A stretch of 64,000 nucleotides of DNA from Rhizoclosmatium globosum (lineage: Eukaryota > Chytridiomycota > Chytridiomycetes > Chytridiales > Chytriomycetaceae): positions 558,001-622,000 of the forward strand of contig MCGO01000010.1 of NCBI GenBank assembly GCA_002104985.1, read 5' to 3'. Below the pieces are notes generated by a model. That model saw nothing but the letters and a program-made list of their open reading frames with translations, did no database searches and was not told the DNA's origin. Position 1 is the stretch's first letter; each line of letters opens with the position of its first letter. This document shows positions 22,832 to 35,300 of the stretch, piece by piece. The position numbers and the translations under genes were made by a program.

Positions 22832-23088
22832 CGCTGTTTAAGTTCTTGTTGTTTGGAGATTGGTTTTCTTTTGGACACAGGAACTTGTCTTATTTGTTTT
22901 TTTGAGACATGGCACGATACTGGAAAATCGGACGACCCCTTTCAGAAAATCGAACCACCTCAAAAAAGAACTACAAAAGGGCAAATACCCCTCTTCCTTT
23001 CCCTCTGATAAGATCTTTTACAACTGGTTCGTACCTCCGTAGCTTACACTGCTGCGTGGTATATCTGACCCATCTTTCCTCCAGCACA
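22832..23088. promoter_or_regulatory. Shared divergent promoter region of ERG11 and ERG13
   Basis: 257 bases separate the two start codons, so both sterol genes must draw on this region. It contains a GATAAG motif (about 23007-23012), T-rich stretches and CCACCTC/GACCCC boxes. No exact SREBP or Upc2 site is evident by eye. Co-regulation is an inference from layout. Confidence 0.5.
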
Positions 23089-24725
23089 ATGGCCTCCAGC
23101 AACCCTCTCAACGTCGGTATTCATGCCGCGGAAATCTACATTCCAAAGAAGGTGAGCTTAATTGCCCTGCCCCCGAACAACCTTGCTAAAGACGTACATC
23201 TATCCATCTAGTTTGTGAACCAGACTGAACTTGGTGAGTTCACATTGTTAAGCAATGATTGGTTTCAAACTGGTTTCTGATCTCTTCTGATTGCAGAGAC
23301 CTTCGATGGCGCCTCCGCTGGAAAGTACACCATTGGTCTTGGGCAGCTTAACATGTCTGTGTGCGATGACCGTGAAGATATCAACTCTATCTGCTTGACT
23401 GGTGCGTCTCTCTCTCCTTGTCAACCAAGTTTCTGCAACCAAACCCTAATCATCGTTATCTCTAGCCGTCAACAACCTTTTGGAAAAGTATGAAATCGAC
23501 CCAGCTACTATCGGCTTCCTTGAGGTGGGAACTGAGACTATTATTGACAAGTCCAAGTCTGTCAAGTCTGTGTTGATGCAGCTCTTTGCGGCTTCTGGAA
23601 ACCACAACATTGAAGGTATTGACTGCAAGAATGCTTGTTACGGTGGAACGAACGCTCTCTTTGCTGCTGTCAACTGGGTAAGCTTTTATAATCAATCCTT
23701 TATTTGTTTGTCAAATTTACTGATAATCCGAATAGCTTGAGTCTGGATACGTTGAGGAGGGCAAGGAATGGGCTATTGTCGTTGCCGCTGACATCGCTGT
23801 GTACAAGAGCGGAGGTGCCCGCCCAACCGGTGGTGCTGGTGCCATTGCCATCCTCCTCGGTCGCAACGCTCCAATCGTCTTTGACCGTGGACTCCGTTCC
23901 ACCTTCATGGACCACGCCTGGGACTTTTACAAGCCAGACCTCCACTCCGAGTACCCTGAAGTCGACGGCCCACTTTCCAACATGTGCTACATCAAGGCTA
24001 TCGACAAGTGTTACGAAGGGTACTTGGACCGTGTCAACAAGCTCGAAAACCGTAAGGCCAACATGAGCGTTGCCGACTACTACCTCTTCCACTGCCCATA
24101 CTCAAAGCTTGTCCAAAAGTCGTTTGGTCGTCTCGCGTTCAACGACTACTTGCGCAACACTGCTACTTTTGAAGTTCCAGAGTCCATCAAGGAGCATCCT
24201 AACTTGACCCGTGAGTCTACTTACGTGGACAAGAACGTTGAGAAGGCGTTCATGGATGTTGTCAAGGCTGAGCAGAAGGCTAAGGTTGACCCTGGACTTC
24301 TTGCCTCCCGCAACTGTGGAAACATGTACTGCGGTTCCCTCTACTCTGGGCTTTGTTCATTGCTCAGTGAGACCCCAGCTGAGACACTCGCAGGAAAGCG
24401 TGTTGTCCTCTTCTCCTACGGATCCGGTCTCTCTTCCTCCATGTTCTCTTTCACTGTCCAAACCGATGATGCCGCCAAGGCTGCCTTGAACCGTATCAGC
24501 GCTGCTCTTCGTGTTGCTGACCGTCTTGCTGCCCGAACCAAAATTGAGCCAAAGGTTTACGATGAAATCATGGCTCTCCGACAAAGCGTGCACAATGCTA
24601 AGGAATACACACCAATCAGCTCTACAAAAGACATGTTCCCAGGAACATGGTACCTTGTTGACATTGATGGTATGTTCCGTCGTACATACAAGCGGGCATT
24701 CCCAAACGGAGAGGAGCAATTGTAA
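23089..24725 (+). CDS. ERG13: Hydroxymethylglutaryl-CoA synthase
   Basis: Five exons: 23089-23151, 23212-23233 (22 nt), 23297-23401, 23466-23677, 23736-24725; 463 aa, the usual length of the cytosolic enzyme. It condenses acetyl-CoA with acetoacetyl-CoA to HMG-CoA in the mevalonate pathway. All three catalytic residues are visible: Glu in [18 protein letters not shown], Cys in [15 protein letters not shown], and His in [19 protein letters not shown]. No N-terminal targeting extension. Confidence 0.95.
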
Positions 24726-25150
24726 TTGGCCTCTTTTCTAGACCATGGCCATTCTTCATTTTACATTTGTTTTGTTGCCTTCTTTTTTCATACCTGTGTT
24801 TGTACTATTTACTTTGGTTTTACTAGTAATTGAATAGAAACCAATTCTCTTTCATATCTCTCGTCTTGCCTTCATTGATTGTGGGATTGTATGTTGCCGC
24901 TGCAGGTTACCCAACAAGTGACTCTCCAACAAGTGGCTCTCCAACAAGTGACTCTCCAACAAGTGACTCTCCACTCGTTGAGTTCGTTCTATCTGTTCAT
25001 TGCGTTGTCGAACATGTAAATGGATACGTTAAGTTCAAATCGATGTCGATGTCGAACTTGAAGGTGGTTGGATGCAGTTGATCAACAAGAGCTTTATTGA
25101 ATGTGTACTTGAAGGGGGGAATATTAGATGCTATACAAACAGAGAGGCGG
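24726..25150. other. Intergenic region between convergent genes
   Basis: About 425 bases between the ends of HMG-CoA synthase (+) and a calmodulin gene (-). Its middle contains a 15-bp tandem repeat within an open frame that has no ATG. No gene supported. Confidence 0.45.
24911..24970 (+). repeat. Four copies of a 15-bp tandem repeat
   Basis: Unit ccaacaagtgactct, repeated four times; the second copy has g for a at one site. In frame it would encode PTSDS repeats after a hydrophobic stretch, but no ATG opens that frame. Confidence 0.85.
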
Positions 25151-25597
25151 CTACTTTGACATCATGGACAGGAACTCGATGTAGTCTATCTGGCCGTCGC
25201 CATTCGCATCGTTTTCCCTGATCATCGCCTCAATCTCGGCCTCGGTCAGCTTCTCGCCGAGGTTCGCCATGACATGGCGCAGCTCGTCCGCCGAGATGAA
25301 ACCGTTCCCGTCCTCGTCAAAGACCTTGAACGCGGACTTGAGTTCCTCCTCGGAATCCGAATCCTTCAGCTTTCGGGCCATGAGTCTCAGGAACTCGTCG
25401 AATTCGATTGTTCCGTTTCTGTCTTCGTCGACTTCGTTCATCAGGTCTTTTAGTTCGGCGTCCGTTGGGTGCTGCCCGAGCGACCGCATCACCGTCCCGA
25501 GCTCGATGGCCGTGATTCGCCCGTCGCCGTCCTTGTCAAAGAGCCCGAATGCCTCCTTGAACTCGCGCACTTGTTGCTCAGTGAATGTGTCGGCCAT
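25151..25597 (-). CDS. Calmodulin, intronless divergent copy
   Basis: Single exon, 148 aa, exactly calmodulin length. Four canonical EF-hand loops: [48 protein letters not shown], each with acidic residues at the metal-binding positions and Glu at position 12. It should bind four Ca2+ and regulate kinases, phosphatases and motility proteins. It departs from the near-invariant eukaryotic sequence at many sites ([24 protein letters not shown]), and its DNA is more GC-rich than its surroundings. It may be a paralogue or retrocopy rather than the main calmodulin. Confidence 0.85.
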   Translation of the reverse strand: MADTFTEQQVREFKEAFGLFDKDGDGRITAIELGTVMRSLGQHPTDAELKDLMNEVDEDRNGTIEFDEFLRLMARKLKDSDSEEELKSAFKVFDEDGNGFISADELRHVMANLGEKLTEAEIEAMIRENDANGDGQIDYIEFLSMMSK

Positions 25598-26370
25598 TGG
25601 TGGATTTGATTTGCGATTGCGAAGTTGCGTTTGATGTTTGATGGATGCTTTTCAACCTGTGTCTTTGCGTCCCAACAAAAAAGGATTTGGTCATGGCATT
25701 GCTTGTCGAAAAGACCCGACATCAACTCACGGAGTTCCCCCTCTTCATCACACTATCTTGTTTTCTTAAGAAATGGTGATTGTTGATTGGTGATGCAGCA
25801 GCGATTTCGGGGTTGGGGGCACTGGCTGGCCGCCTCCAAAAAATTACGCCAAGGAATGCAACGATTTAGAAACACTTCATCACAGAATGAATTCTAGCTT
25901 GTATTCTTGAGAATTAGGGAACGGGTGTAATGTTCGACTCGATGGCGCCAGAGGTGAAACAAGGGGGCCGGAACAAACCAGATAAGGGGTTATGACCTGC
26001 ATTCGCAACGTAGTTGCATGTATCCTTTGCTATTTCATTAGAGTATCGTAAGGAAGGGAATGGGAGGGGCTATTTTTGGAAAAAGAAATTGGTTTCGCCC
26101 ACAGCCTCCGACTGCTGTCAAACGGCACGATAGCACTCAATGCTGACGGAATTGGTTTGAGGGTAATGACCGGAAGTCAGTACGGAACAGGGGGCTGGAT
26201 GCATTTGTCATGATTGGGGATTGGTATTGGTATTGGTCATCAGATAGCAGTTCATATCGTTGTGTTTTTATTTAGTTGGGAGCACACAAAGACATTCAGA
26301 GGTTCAGAATTCGCCAGAGTACAGTGAAGAAACAGAAAAGAGAATGAAGTAGAAGACAGGGTCAGATAGT
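25598..26370. other. Intergenic region between two calmodulin-family genes
   Basis: 773 bases with no convincing gene on either strand. Contains a short ggtatt-type direct repeat near 26222-26240. Part must be the promoter of the calmodulin gene to the left. Confidence 0.4.
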
Positions 26371-26826
26371 TTAGTGCTTTGGTGGGTGCATCATCTTAGC
26401 AAACTCTTCGTAGTTGAGCTTGCCGTCACCGTCGACATCGCACTCACGGATAACCTCAGCAATCTCCTCATCGGACAAGTTGTCACCCTGCTGGGCAAGG
26501 GTGAACTTGAGCTCGTCGTTTGTAATGAAACCATCACCGTTCTTGTCGAAGATCTTGAAGGCCTCCTTCATTTCCTCCTCGGCCTGAATGTCACGGAAGT
26601 TGCGGCCAGCAAGAGCCATGAACGCAGCGAAGGAGACAGATCCCTTTCCGTCAGTGTCAGCCTCGGCGATCCAGGCAGCAACCTCGGAGTCGGAGAGGGT
26701 GATACCGAGGGACTTGAGGGCAGCTGAAAGGTCCCGGGAGTTGATGACGTTGTCGTGGTCGCGGTCGAAGGAGGCGAACGCAATCTTGAACTCCTCAACT
26801 TGCTCTTCAGTCAATTGGCTAGCCAT
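26371..26826 (-). CDS. Calmodulin-like protein with degenerate N-lobe
   Basis: Single exon, 151 aa, ATG at 26826. Four EF-hands in calmodulin spacing. Loops 3 and 4 are canonical (DKNGDGFITNDE, DVDGDGKLNYEE). Loop 1 (DRDHDNVINSRD) lacks the Gly at position 6 and has Asp at 12. Loop 2 (DTDGKGSVSFAA) has Lys at position 5 and Ala at 12. Calcium binding is therefore expected only in the C-lobe. This resembles myosin light chains or centrin/CML-type proteins. Targets unknown. Confidence 0.8.
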   Translation of the reverse strand: MASQLTEEQVEEFKIAFASFDRDHDNVINSRDLSAALKSLGITLSDSEVAAWIAEADTDGKGSVSFAAFMALAGRNFRDIQAEEEMKEAFKIFDKNGDGFITNDELKFTLAQQGDNLSDEEIAEVIRECDVDGDGKLNYEEFAKMMHPPKH

Positions 26827-27672
26827 GGTTGAATGGTTGTTGGTTGTTTTTTGGGGGCTGTTTTTTTCACTCTCTGAACAAAAATAGAAAATTTGCGTCC
26901 AGCCTTCCTTGCGTGCTGTTTGAACCCCCCCGTTCGGAAAAAAGTTGTCGTTTCGCGTGCCCTGCACTGTATTCCCGCCCGTCAACGACGACCCAAGCGC
27001 GTGCCTTGTGATCGGGTTCAACTACCAGCTACCAGGCTCCTTGCTGCCTCTTCCGGTTGCATTCAAGCTTATCTGGTGGACGATAAGCTGATGTTTCTGT
27101 GTCTGAGACGCCTACCGTATTTTTGGAACGACAAATAAACGGAAGCTGTATATTCTGCACGCATCTTTATTTACAAAGCGTTCCGAATAACTAGGAAAAT
27201 CAATTAGTTTTCTAATTACTCATGAAACATAATCTGCTTTTAAGAGGGTCTCTGTTTCAGTTTACTTCCTGAAATTCGTTTCATAGCACATATATTCCTT
27301 CTTGTTTACTCAACAGGAATGAGAAATGAAAATTACACAAGCCTCCAACCATTACAAATGGGTTGTCTTGGAATCTTACAAATGATCAGATAACGGTTGT
27401 CTTACAAATCAAAGAAATAAGGAGAAGTCGCGCAACCAACACGCTGAGTAAGACGCAATCGGGGGCTGATTTGGAGTGGCGGAAGTGGTTGACAAATCAG
27501 ATTACCACTTGGGAATCACAATCAACATTGAACTTCAACCAACTCAAAAAGACACTTTGATCCATGTCCATCCTTTCTACTTCCGCAGCAGCAACTGCAG
27601 GCATGGATCAGGCAACACATTTCTTCCCACCTTCCCCAATTTGTAACAGCAAAACCAACCAACAACCATCCA
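26827..27672. promoter_or_regulatory. Divergent intergenic region
   Basis: 846 bases between the calmodulin-like gene (-) and the GST-hemerythrin gene (+), so it must hold both promoters. Several short open frames are present but none has family features. Confidence 0.4.
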
Positions 27673-29335
27673 ATGCCCGAAGTCGCCGCACCCCGCGGAT
27701 TCAACAAGTTCAAGCTTTCTGTCAAAACATCGCTCGACAATTTGAAGGCGAAGCTGACCAAGAAGAAGGCCTCGCCTGCCACGCCAGTTCCAGTTCAAAC
27801 TCCGAACCCAGTTATCAATCAGGCCCAAACCACCGATGCGCCACAAGTCGCTGCCGCCGCTGAACCATCTGCGATCACTCCAGTTAAAATTGTGATCTCT
27901 GAGCCAAGTGCCAGTGCGGCAACTGGATCTGTTCCAACTGGAACATACAACTTGTACTCACGCGGTTTCTGTCCATTCACTCAACAAGTCCGCATCGCTC
28001 TTGCTTTCAAGGGCGCTGAATTCACCTTCACAAAGTTGGTTCCTAACCAGTCTCTCCCAGAATGGTGGGCTGAGGCTTCCCCAGATAACTCAGTTCCAGG
28101 TTTGAGTTGTAACAGAAATGATCCACACCCTTCTTAACCATTCCTTTTTTATTGGCACAGTTCTCCAATTCCCAGACGGATCTTTCTCAAACAGCTCTGC
28201 CGGTATTATTGAACGCTTGGAAGCTGATATCCCGCAGCCAAGCTTGTATCCATCCACTGCTGCGGACTCAAAGCAGTGGTCCCAGACCTTGCGCCAGGAA
28301 CTCTACCCGGCCTTCAACAAGGTTCTCATGGGTACAAATCCAACCGTGCAGTCCGAGTTCCGTCCAAAGTTGACAGCCGTCATTGAAAAGATTGTTGACC
28401 AACTAAACGCCCGCACCGAAGGCCCATACTTCCTCGGAAAAGACTTTTCAATCGCGGATCTCGTCCTCGCTCCAATCATGCAACGTCTCTCCCTCGCCAC
28501 CTTCTTCAGAAACATTGAATTTACATTCGACCCCGTTCTTGCTTCGTACATTGACACCCTCAACGAAACGCCAGCCGTGAAGGCCGTCGCGTACAACCCG
28601 GACGAGATGAAAAAGTTCTTTGTGGCGGCGATTCCAAAGATGAAGCCTTTGTCGCTGGGGAAGTTGCAACACAATGCGATTCGGTTCCACTTTGATAAGT
28701 GTATTCTTGCGGCAACGAACTTGAACCACGGGTTTGTGGAGGATGCGGCTGTGACTGCGGAAGGGTTGAAGAAGCGGTTCAAGACTTTGTTGGTGCTTGT
28801 GCACAAGCATAGTCATTTCGAGGATTCCTTGGTGTACCCTGCTATTGAGACGTTGAAGCCTGGGTCCACTGCACGTGCCAGTGAGGAACATGTTCGTGAC
28901 GGCAAGATGTTGGCTTCTTTCGAAGTGGCCTTGAATGCAGCTCTGGATCGTATCATTAAGGGTGACAAAAAGTTTGCTCGGTCGAGTGACTTCAAGGGTG
29001 TTGTGGAAAAGATGAGAGACGTTTGGATCACGGAGAAGTTGCACATGGCTGGAGAGGAGGATGTTTTGTTTGAGATTTCACAGCAATTGTCGAATGAGAA
29101 GCAGGAGGAACTTGTGTACAACATCTACATTAAGACTTTCAAGGCTGACAACGAGGAGCTCTTGCCGTTTATTATTGAGGGACTTTCTCCACAGGACAGA
29201 ATGCAGTATATGTACAACTTGGAGAAGTCGATTGGCGCTTCCAACTGGATGGATTGCAAGTCCCTCCTCTCCAAGAAGATGGCCTTGCCTGACTGGATCG
29301 ACTTGACTTACCGTTTGCCAGCCTTGGCTTTGTAA
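27673..29335 (+). CDS. Glutathione S-transferase-hemerythrin fusion protein
   Basis: Two exons (27673-28099, 28161-29335; 61-nt intron), 533 aa. Residues 1-90 are a basic then Ala/Pro-rich leader. A GST thioredoxin fold follows (TYNLYSRGFCPFTQQVRIAL), with Cys100 in CPFT as in omega-class and dehydroascorbate-reductase-like GSTs, and a GST C-domain (GPYFLGKDFSIADLVLAP). The C-terminal part looks like a hemerythrin/HHE four-helix bundle with metal-ligand candidates in LQHNAIRFHFD, LVHKHSHFEDSLVYPA, EEHVRDG and LHMAGEEDVLF. By family, a glutathione-linked redox enzyme joined to a di-iron O2- or NO-binding module. The activity is inferred. Confidence 0.75.
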
Positions 29336-29499
29336 ACAGTTGTCGATCGATGTCCTATTCTTGTTTTTTGTTTATTTTGCGTTGTTTCTTAGGTGTTGTG
29401 TTTCTTTTTCAGTTCTCGTATTCCTTTCCGAACATTGAACAACAATAAGATTACTTTATTACATATACAACAGCATAAGTACACTATAAATTATCAGAA

Positions 29500-32292
29500 T
29501 CAGTCTTCATCAGACTCATACACATCCAAGAGTTCCTTGACTCGCAGTTGCGACAACTCAGCAACAATCGTCTTCAATCCACTGATTCCTTCCTCCAAAC
29601 TACCTCCTTCGTTATAATAAAAATCCATTGACGGATACTCGGGCAGCTCCGGTGCAGCTCCCAACGGAATCTCCAACCCATTCCCAGTAATATTCAACAA
29701 ACTCAACTTCATTTCATGATCGGTCAGTTCCAGAATCAGTTTCGCTGTTTCCTTGGTTCCAATGTTCTTGTCAAGAAGCATATTGAATCCATCGACCCAC
29801 TCGGAATACTGGGTTGTATTTGCACAAGCGAAATCTGCGAGTGATGTATTGTTTGTGGCTGCGGCTGTTGCAGCTGCAGTGGTGGTTGGCGACGAATAGG
29901 GATCATCAGAGTGCGACGACGTAGTGATTGAAAAGATTAGGGACGAAGGGAAATCAATCGCATTCGATCTCTTGTTGTTCCTATCTTTAAAGAGCGGAGA
30001 TGAGAGGCCTGTCAAGATGTCCGTAATGTTCGAAATTTCAACTTGAGATGAAACATGTAAGTCACAACGGAGCACCACACGAAGTAAGGACACTTACTCT
30101 TGTGAGGCAATGCACTCAATGGTGGTGCCGATCGTGGCTGATTGAATTCCCCATAGTGAAGAGATTGGCGATTCGGGTTCAAACGATAATATCTAACGAC
30201 ACCCTTTGCACGGCCTTTCTCTTTTGCTGACATGACAGGAAACCAAGCTCCGTTGACTAAACAACCAATTCTCTGCTGCTTGATAAATTCATAGTTCCGT
30301 TCGTACAGTTTTTCCCGTAAATGACTAATAATAGGAACCATTAGTACGACCCCACTTTAACTAATAAAAAAACTAACCGAAACGGCCACTTTGTGAGGAG
30401 TACTTCGTCATTATTGAATTCCTTCAACTGTCTTTCTTTCATGACGCTGTAAGTCGTTGATAGCATTTCACGCTCAAAGCTACTGAATTCAGTGGCATTG
30501 TTGTTGATACAGTGCTTAAAATGCGATCGCAACGTAGCTCCAACTCGATTCACATCGTCCCCAACACTTTGAGCTTCCATTTCCAACCAAAGCCTGAAAA
30601 AGAGCCGTAAAGCGACAGTATACACCTTCTCGAATTCAAGGAGAAACGGTTGGATTGCAGTATTTGTAGTATCTGTGATTTAAAAGACGTGAGTGGCGTT
30701 GAAGGGACTGTAACGAAAAGGAGAAAAAAATTGGTGGGAAGCACTCACAGCCTGTAGATATCTCCCAATGATCACATAAAACCTCAAGAACCTCCACAGA
30801 AGATCTGCCAAAGGGGCATCGCTTCTCAACCGGCTTTACACTTTGGTCAGACACAAACGTGGCAAAGTAGGAAGGATCCGAAAGAGCAAACGTTCGGATC
30901 ATTTCCAGTCCGAGAACACCGACTCGAGAAAACTCTTTCTTTGGAGTGTCTGACTGTGTAGGGATAGGTGTTTATAGCTTTTTTCAATTTTATCAGCAAC
31001 CAACCTCAAAACCAAGCTTTCGCCACTTGAATGCACCAGATGAATCCGGTTCCAATCCGGCTGTTCTCCATACTTCCATTAAATACTGCTCATGATCTGA
31101 CCCAGCGGCAACAGAGACCGGCATCCGCTTTCGTCTGTTCCACTCCTTCACCAGTAAACGCTGAAACTCCACAATCAGCCTACGCAACTCTTCGACATCC
31201 GGATCATCATTGAGCTGGTTTACGACGGTGATCAAGGTGGCTCTAAGGGAAAGGGATTCCAAGGCATTGAAAATATTTGAAACGCCCGATTTACGAACAG
31301 TTTCCAAGGATTTATGAAGGAGAGCATTTATCAGACTGAGAGATGTGATTTGCATTGTCAAGTCTGTGGATGCGAGTCGTTCAAGTAGAGTTGGGAAGAA
31401 TGCAGGTTGAAGACTGATGTATGAATCGATTATGATAAATAAGCGGGTCTGTTTTGAGGTTGATGCTGCTGTGACTGTTGTTGAAGGATCTGGAGATATG
31501 AGGCGAATGATGACTGCTGTTGCTGGACGGCAAATGTTGATGTGACTTTCCCTTTGAATGATTGTGAGCAGATTGTTCACGAATCCGGCAGTGAAGACGG
31601 TTATGACCTCAGGCTCATTGTTGTGTTCCAAAAGGTTCTGCAGTGAGGTCCTTTGAAGTGAAATTGTCAATAAGGGGATGAGCAAAAGTTCAAAACCCAC
31701 ATTGCAAACGACAGAGCATTCCCTTTAGACAGAGTTATTATTTGCTGAAGTTTCTGTATTCCATTTCTTGACATAAACTCATCAAAGAAGTCTGGGTCCT
31801 AGTTGGGATGGTTACGTCAGATAGAAATCAAAGATGGTTGCACCTTGATGCACTTTTGCAGATTGAACAGGGCGCCCTTCATCACATCGTCTTCCGGACT
31901 CGCCATGTCACTCAAAAGTTTTTCAGCGAGAAACGACGGCGACAGAACGAGAACGAGCGGCGATCCAGCTTTAACGAGCGAATAAGTCGGCGGCACAGCA
32001 CTTTAGTCACACACACACACACACACACACCTCTTAGCGCAGCACCAAGGCCCTGTGTTCATAAACAGTGTTAGTGTTAATGTACTTGTTTAATCTAGTT
32101 TCGAGTAGCTCGTCGTACCGCGTTGTCCCGCACAGCACCAAACTTGGTTCGCAGCGAATACTTTCCCGCACTCGCTGTCGCCCCGAATCGCTGCACAATG
32201 TCATTTATCGTCAGTGAGAGAGGCCGGGCCACGTTGATGGACAGTTCCACTTGCTCTCCTGTCGACTCAAGTGTGACTTTGATGTTCGGCAT
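29500..32292 (-). CDS. ELMO/CED-12 family protein
   Basis: Partner of DOCK-type Rac activators, acting in actin-driven motility and phagocytosis. Clear exons: 32000-31844, 31798-31701, 31650-31005, 30953-30749, 30672-30378, 30324-30098, 30041-29500. A first exon from ATG 32292 encodes an ELMO-type ubiquitin-like Ras-binding domain (IKVTLESTGEQVELSINV, PLSLTINDIVQRFG). Its join to the 32000 exon is uncertain because a (CA)n tract lies between. Armadillo-like helices follow, then the ELMO domain, then a PH-like region (LREKLYERNYEFIKQQRIGC, RYYRLNPN). The protein should be about 760-790 aa. Confidence 0.82.
32008..32031. repeat. (CA)n microsatellite
   Basis: 24 bases of perfect CA dinucleotide repeat, lying in an intron of the ELMO gene (as GT on the coding strand). 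Confidence 0.95.
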
Positions 32293-32323
32293 TTTTTAAT
32301 GAAATAAAGATGTGAGGAGGAAT

Positions 32324-35300
32324 TTAATACAGATTCTTGCTTTTCAAAACAAAGTATGAGATACTCCGATACACAAGGAAACATATGATGAGCCCCAGAA
32401 GATTTAGTGCAAACGAATAGTCTGACGTTGGAAATCCAAGAAGCTTCAACACATCTTCACCTGTACGAAAGAGACAAGAAGTCGATGAAGAATCACATGA
32501 GTAAGAAACAGATAGCACAAATTCCTTGGCTGCGAGAACGCGCGCGACATATCGGAGAGGCGATACGTAATTAATCCAGTCCATGAAAATAGGCATTTTG
32601 AAGCTATTTGTTATGCATCAGTTATTCAATAACTCAAAGACATGGATATGTACCTGAAGAAGCCGCTCATTTGAAGAAAGATGACCATAAGCAAACTTGA
32701 AATTTGGGCTGCGAAACCTGGCTCTGAAAAATACGTGCAAACCGCCATTCCTATGCTATCCCCAATAGACAGATTCAAGATTGTGACTAGCACAACATAT
32801 CCGACGTTGATTTGGAGTCCAACGGAATAGACAATCAATACTGATGCCAAAGAAGCTCCAATAAAATCAAGAACCAGCTCCAGACTAATGTATGCCAATA
32901 GGAATGATTCTACAGTAGAGGTTCCGTCTTCTTGCTCAAAGCGAAACATGGCAAGTTCTCGTGGAAATATACTCAGGCAGCCTACTTGTCCATTAAATAT
33001 CATGGTACACAATCCAACCTTGAAATGACGTTAATCTTAAACGATTGAAAAGAAGTGACAGTACCAGAGCTCCTATCCGCGATAAAGCACCCGTCTGACT
33101 GAAAGGTGTATTCACATAGAATATAACCAACAAAATACCAGAAATAACTGGATTTAATATCCTCGCAATCAAGAAGTCTGGCTGTCGGCGCAAATTCAAC
33201 ATGCTTCGCGAAATAAGCAAAGGATACACATGGAGCAAATTCTTTTTAACTGATTTTGCGTTGATTGGTTTGCGTGTTGACGTATTCTCAATTGGATCCA
33301 GACCTGGCTGCCAAGCTTGAACAATTGCCTCTATACGACACGAACTCGACTCTTCCAATTCCTTTGTCCGGAAATCAATAGACATGATATCAAGAGCTGC
33401 ATCACATGCATTGTTGGTTTCGGAGATTGGGTGTCCCAGACGCTGGAGATGTGGGACTAAGTTCATTTGGTTTCCTGAAAACGCAACTCGACCACCGCGT
33501 GCTAATAACAATACACGATCAAAAAGTGGGAAAATATCAGATCGTGGTTGATGGATCGTGCAAATGACGGTGCGACCACTAGCAGCAAGAGATTTCAGAA
33601 TTAAAATCATATTTTTAGCTGAGGCAGCGTCAAGTCCCTAATTTTTCCGTTTATAAGCTCAACGACAATCAAAATAGATCTTACAGAAGTTGGTTCATCC
33701 AACAACAACACTCTGGGATCAATCAACAACGCCAGTCCCACTGACAATCTTCTCTTCTGTCCTCCAGAGAGTCCTTTGATACGTTCGCCACCGACAATAG
33801 TGTCGGCACATTCTTTCAATCCTAATTCCACCATTACATCTTCAGCCCGTTGTAGCTTCCTTTGCTTTGACCATGAATTTGGAAGTCTCATCAACGCAGC
33901 ATAAATTAACGTTTCTCGTGTTGTTAGTGCGGGGAGAAGGTGGGAGTCGTCTTGTCGAACACTTGCAATTATTTGTTGACTGAAGCTTGGGTCGTACTTA
34001 TGACCATTGAATAGAATTGATCCGCTGATTTCCGCAGTTTGGTTTGGCGCGAGAAAATTTCCTAACCTTCCATGTAATAAATTAAGAAGTGTTGTCTTTC
34101 CTGCTCCAGACGAGCCCAAAATCGTGGTGAGTTGGCCCGGAGGAAACGTTACAGTCACAGATTGAAGAAGAGTTTTCGATATATATTCAGCTTTGATAGA
34201 ATATACGTATTTTCTTGATTTCAAAGACACAGAAACGTCAGTTAACTGCAGCGTCACTGGAATCCGTTCAAACGGAATTACTTCCATTTCGATTGATGTG
34301 ATGACGGCATTCCAAATGGCTCTTTTTGAATTCTCCTTGTGTATTGAGGTTTTTGAAACAAGTCCTGCGGGCTTGTCTAGGACTTTCACAGGGAAAAAAT
34401 GGAGAATCAAGGCTGCTAGAAGAATCAAAGCTGCCAATTCACTCCAGAGCGCAATAATTGGAATGACATAGTCGTTATTAAATCCTGAGCTCGCGATCAC
34501 AGTGTTGCCATTACAAATGGTGCTGTAATCGTTCGTGGGAACACCTGGACAGTTGTATCGATGGTTCCCGAATTCATTGACCATTAATAAATTAAGACCA
34601 TGGCCAACATAATTAATGTAGTGAAGCCATCGAAGTGATGCTGGTAAGTTTCCGACAGGAATGAAGAATCCAGACGAATAGCCAAACAAGTTGAAAGCGA
34701 ATTGAGTTATAACAGATGCAAGAGAAAAGTCTCGAGTGATACTGATGGCTACAAATGAGAGTGCCATGTTCAGCCATTGCTGGATAACATTATTCATGGC
34801 AAAGATGAAGAAATGGAATCCAAAATCGTCGGTTCGCATAGATGCCATGAAATACTGTTTTCAATAAGCTCATACGTAGATATCATAATAACCTTACAAC
34901 AATAAGGGAGAAGATGATGGAAAGTAGGGCATACACGACGAAGTGAACAGAACACCAAGCAAACAGGTATGCCGGAGCACTGTACATTTTGTCTAACAGT
35001 TCACGGTCATATACTTTCATCCTAGCAACATTCATTTTAGTTCGCATGAAACCTAATTGAGACTCACTCCAGTGCCAATTTAAACGTCATAAAAGTCAGT
35101 GCCAAAAATCCTCGCAGACCGTTACATGCATTCAACACGGCTTTTCGAGATAGAATTCCAGCTGGATCTTCTGCGGGATGAAAGTATATTACACCCAAGA
35201 CTATTCCGATGGCGAATGCTTCTAGAAACGATCCCCATAGAGTCAATTTATCGTGCTTTAGATTTAAACAAATTCGCCGCATTAAAATTGATGTTTGTTC

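Noticed and set aside
24911..24970. CRISPR-like array
   Set aside because: Direct 15-bp tandem repeats without spacers, in a eukaryotic genome.
24830..25081. Small secreted PTSDS-repeat protein
   Set aside because: Signal-like segment and repeats are present, but the frame has no ATG and no convincing upstream exon.
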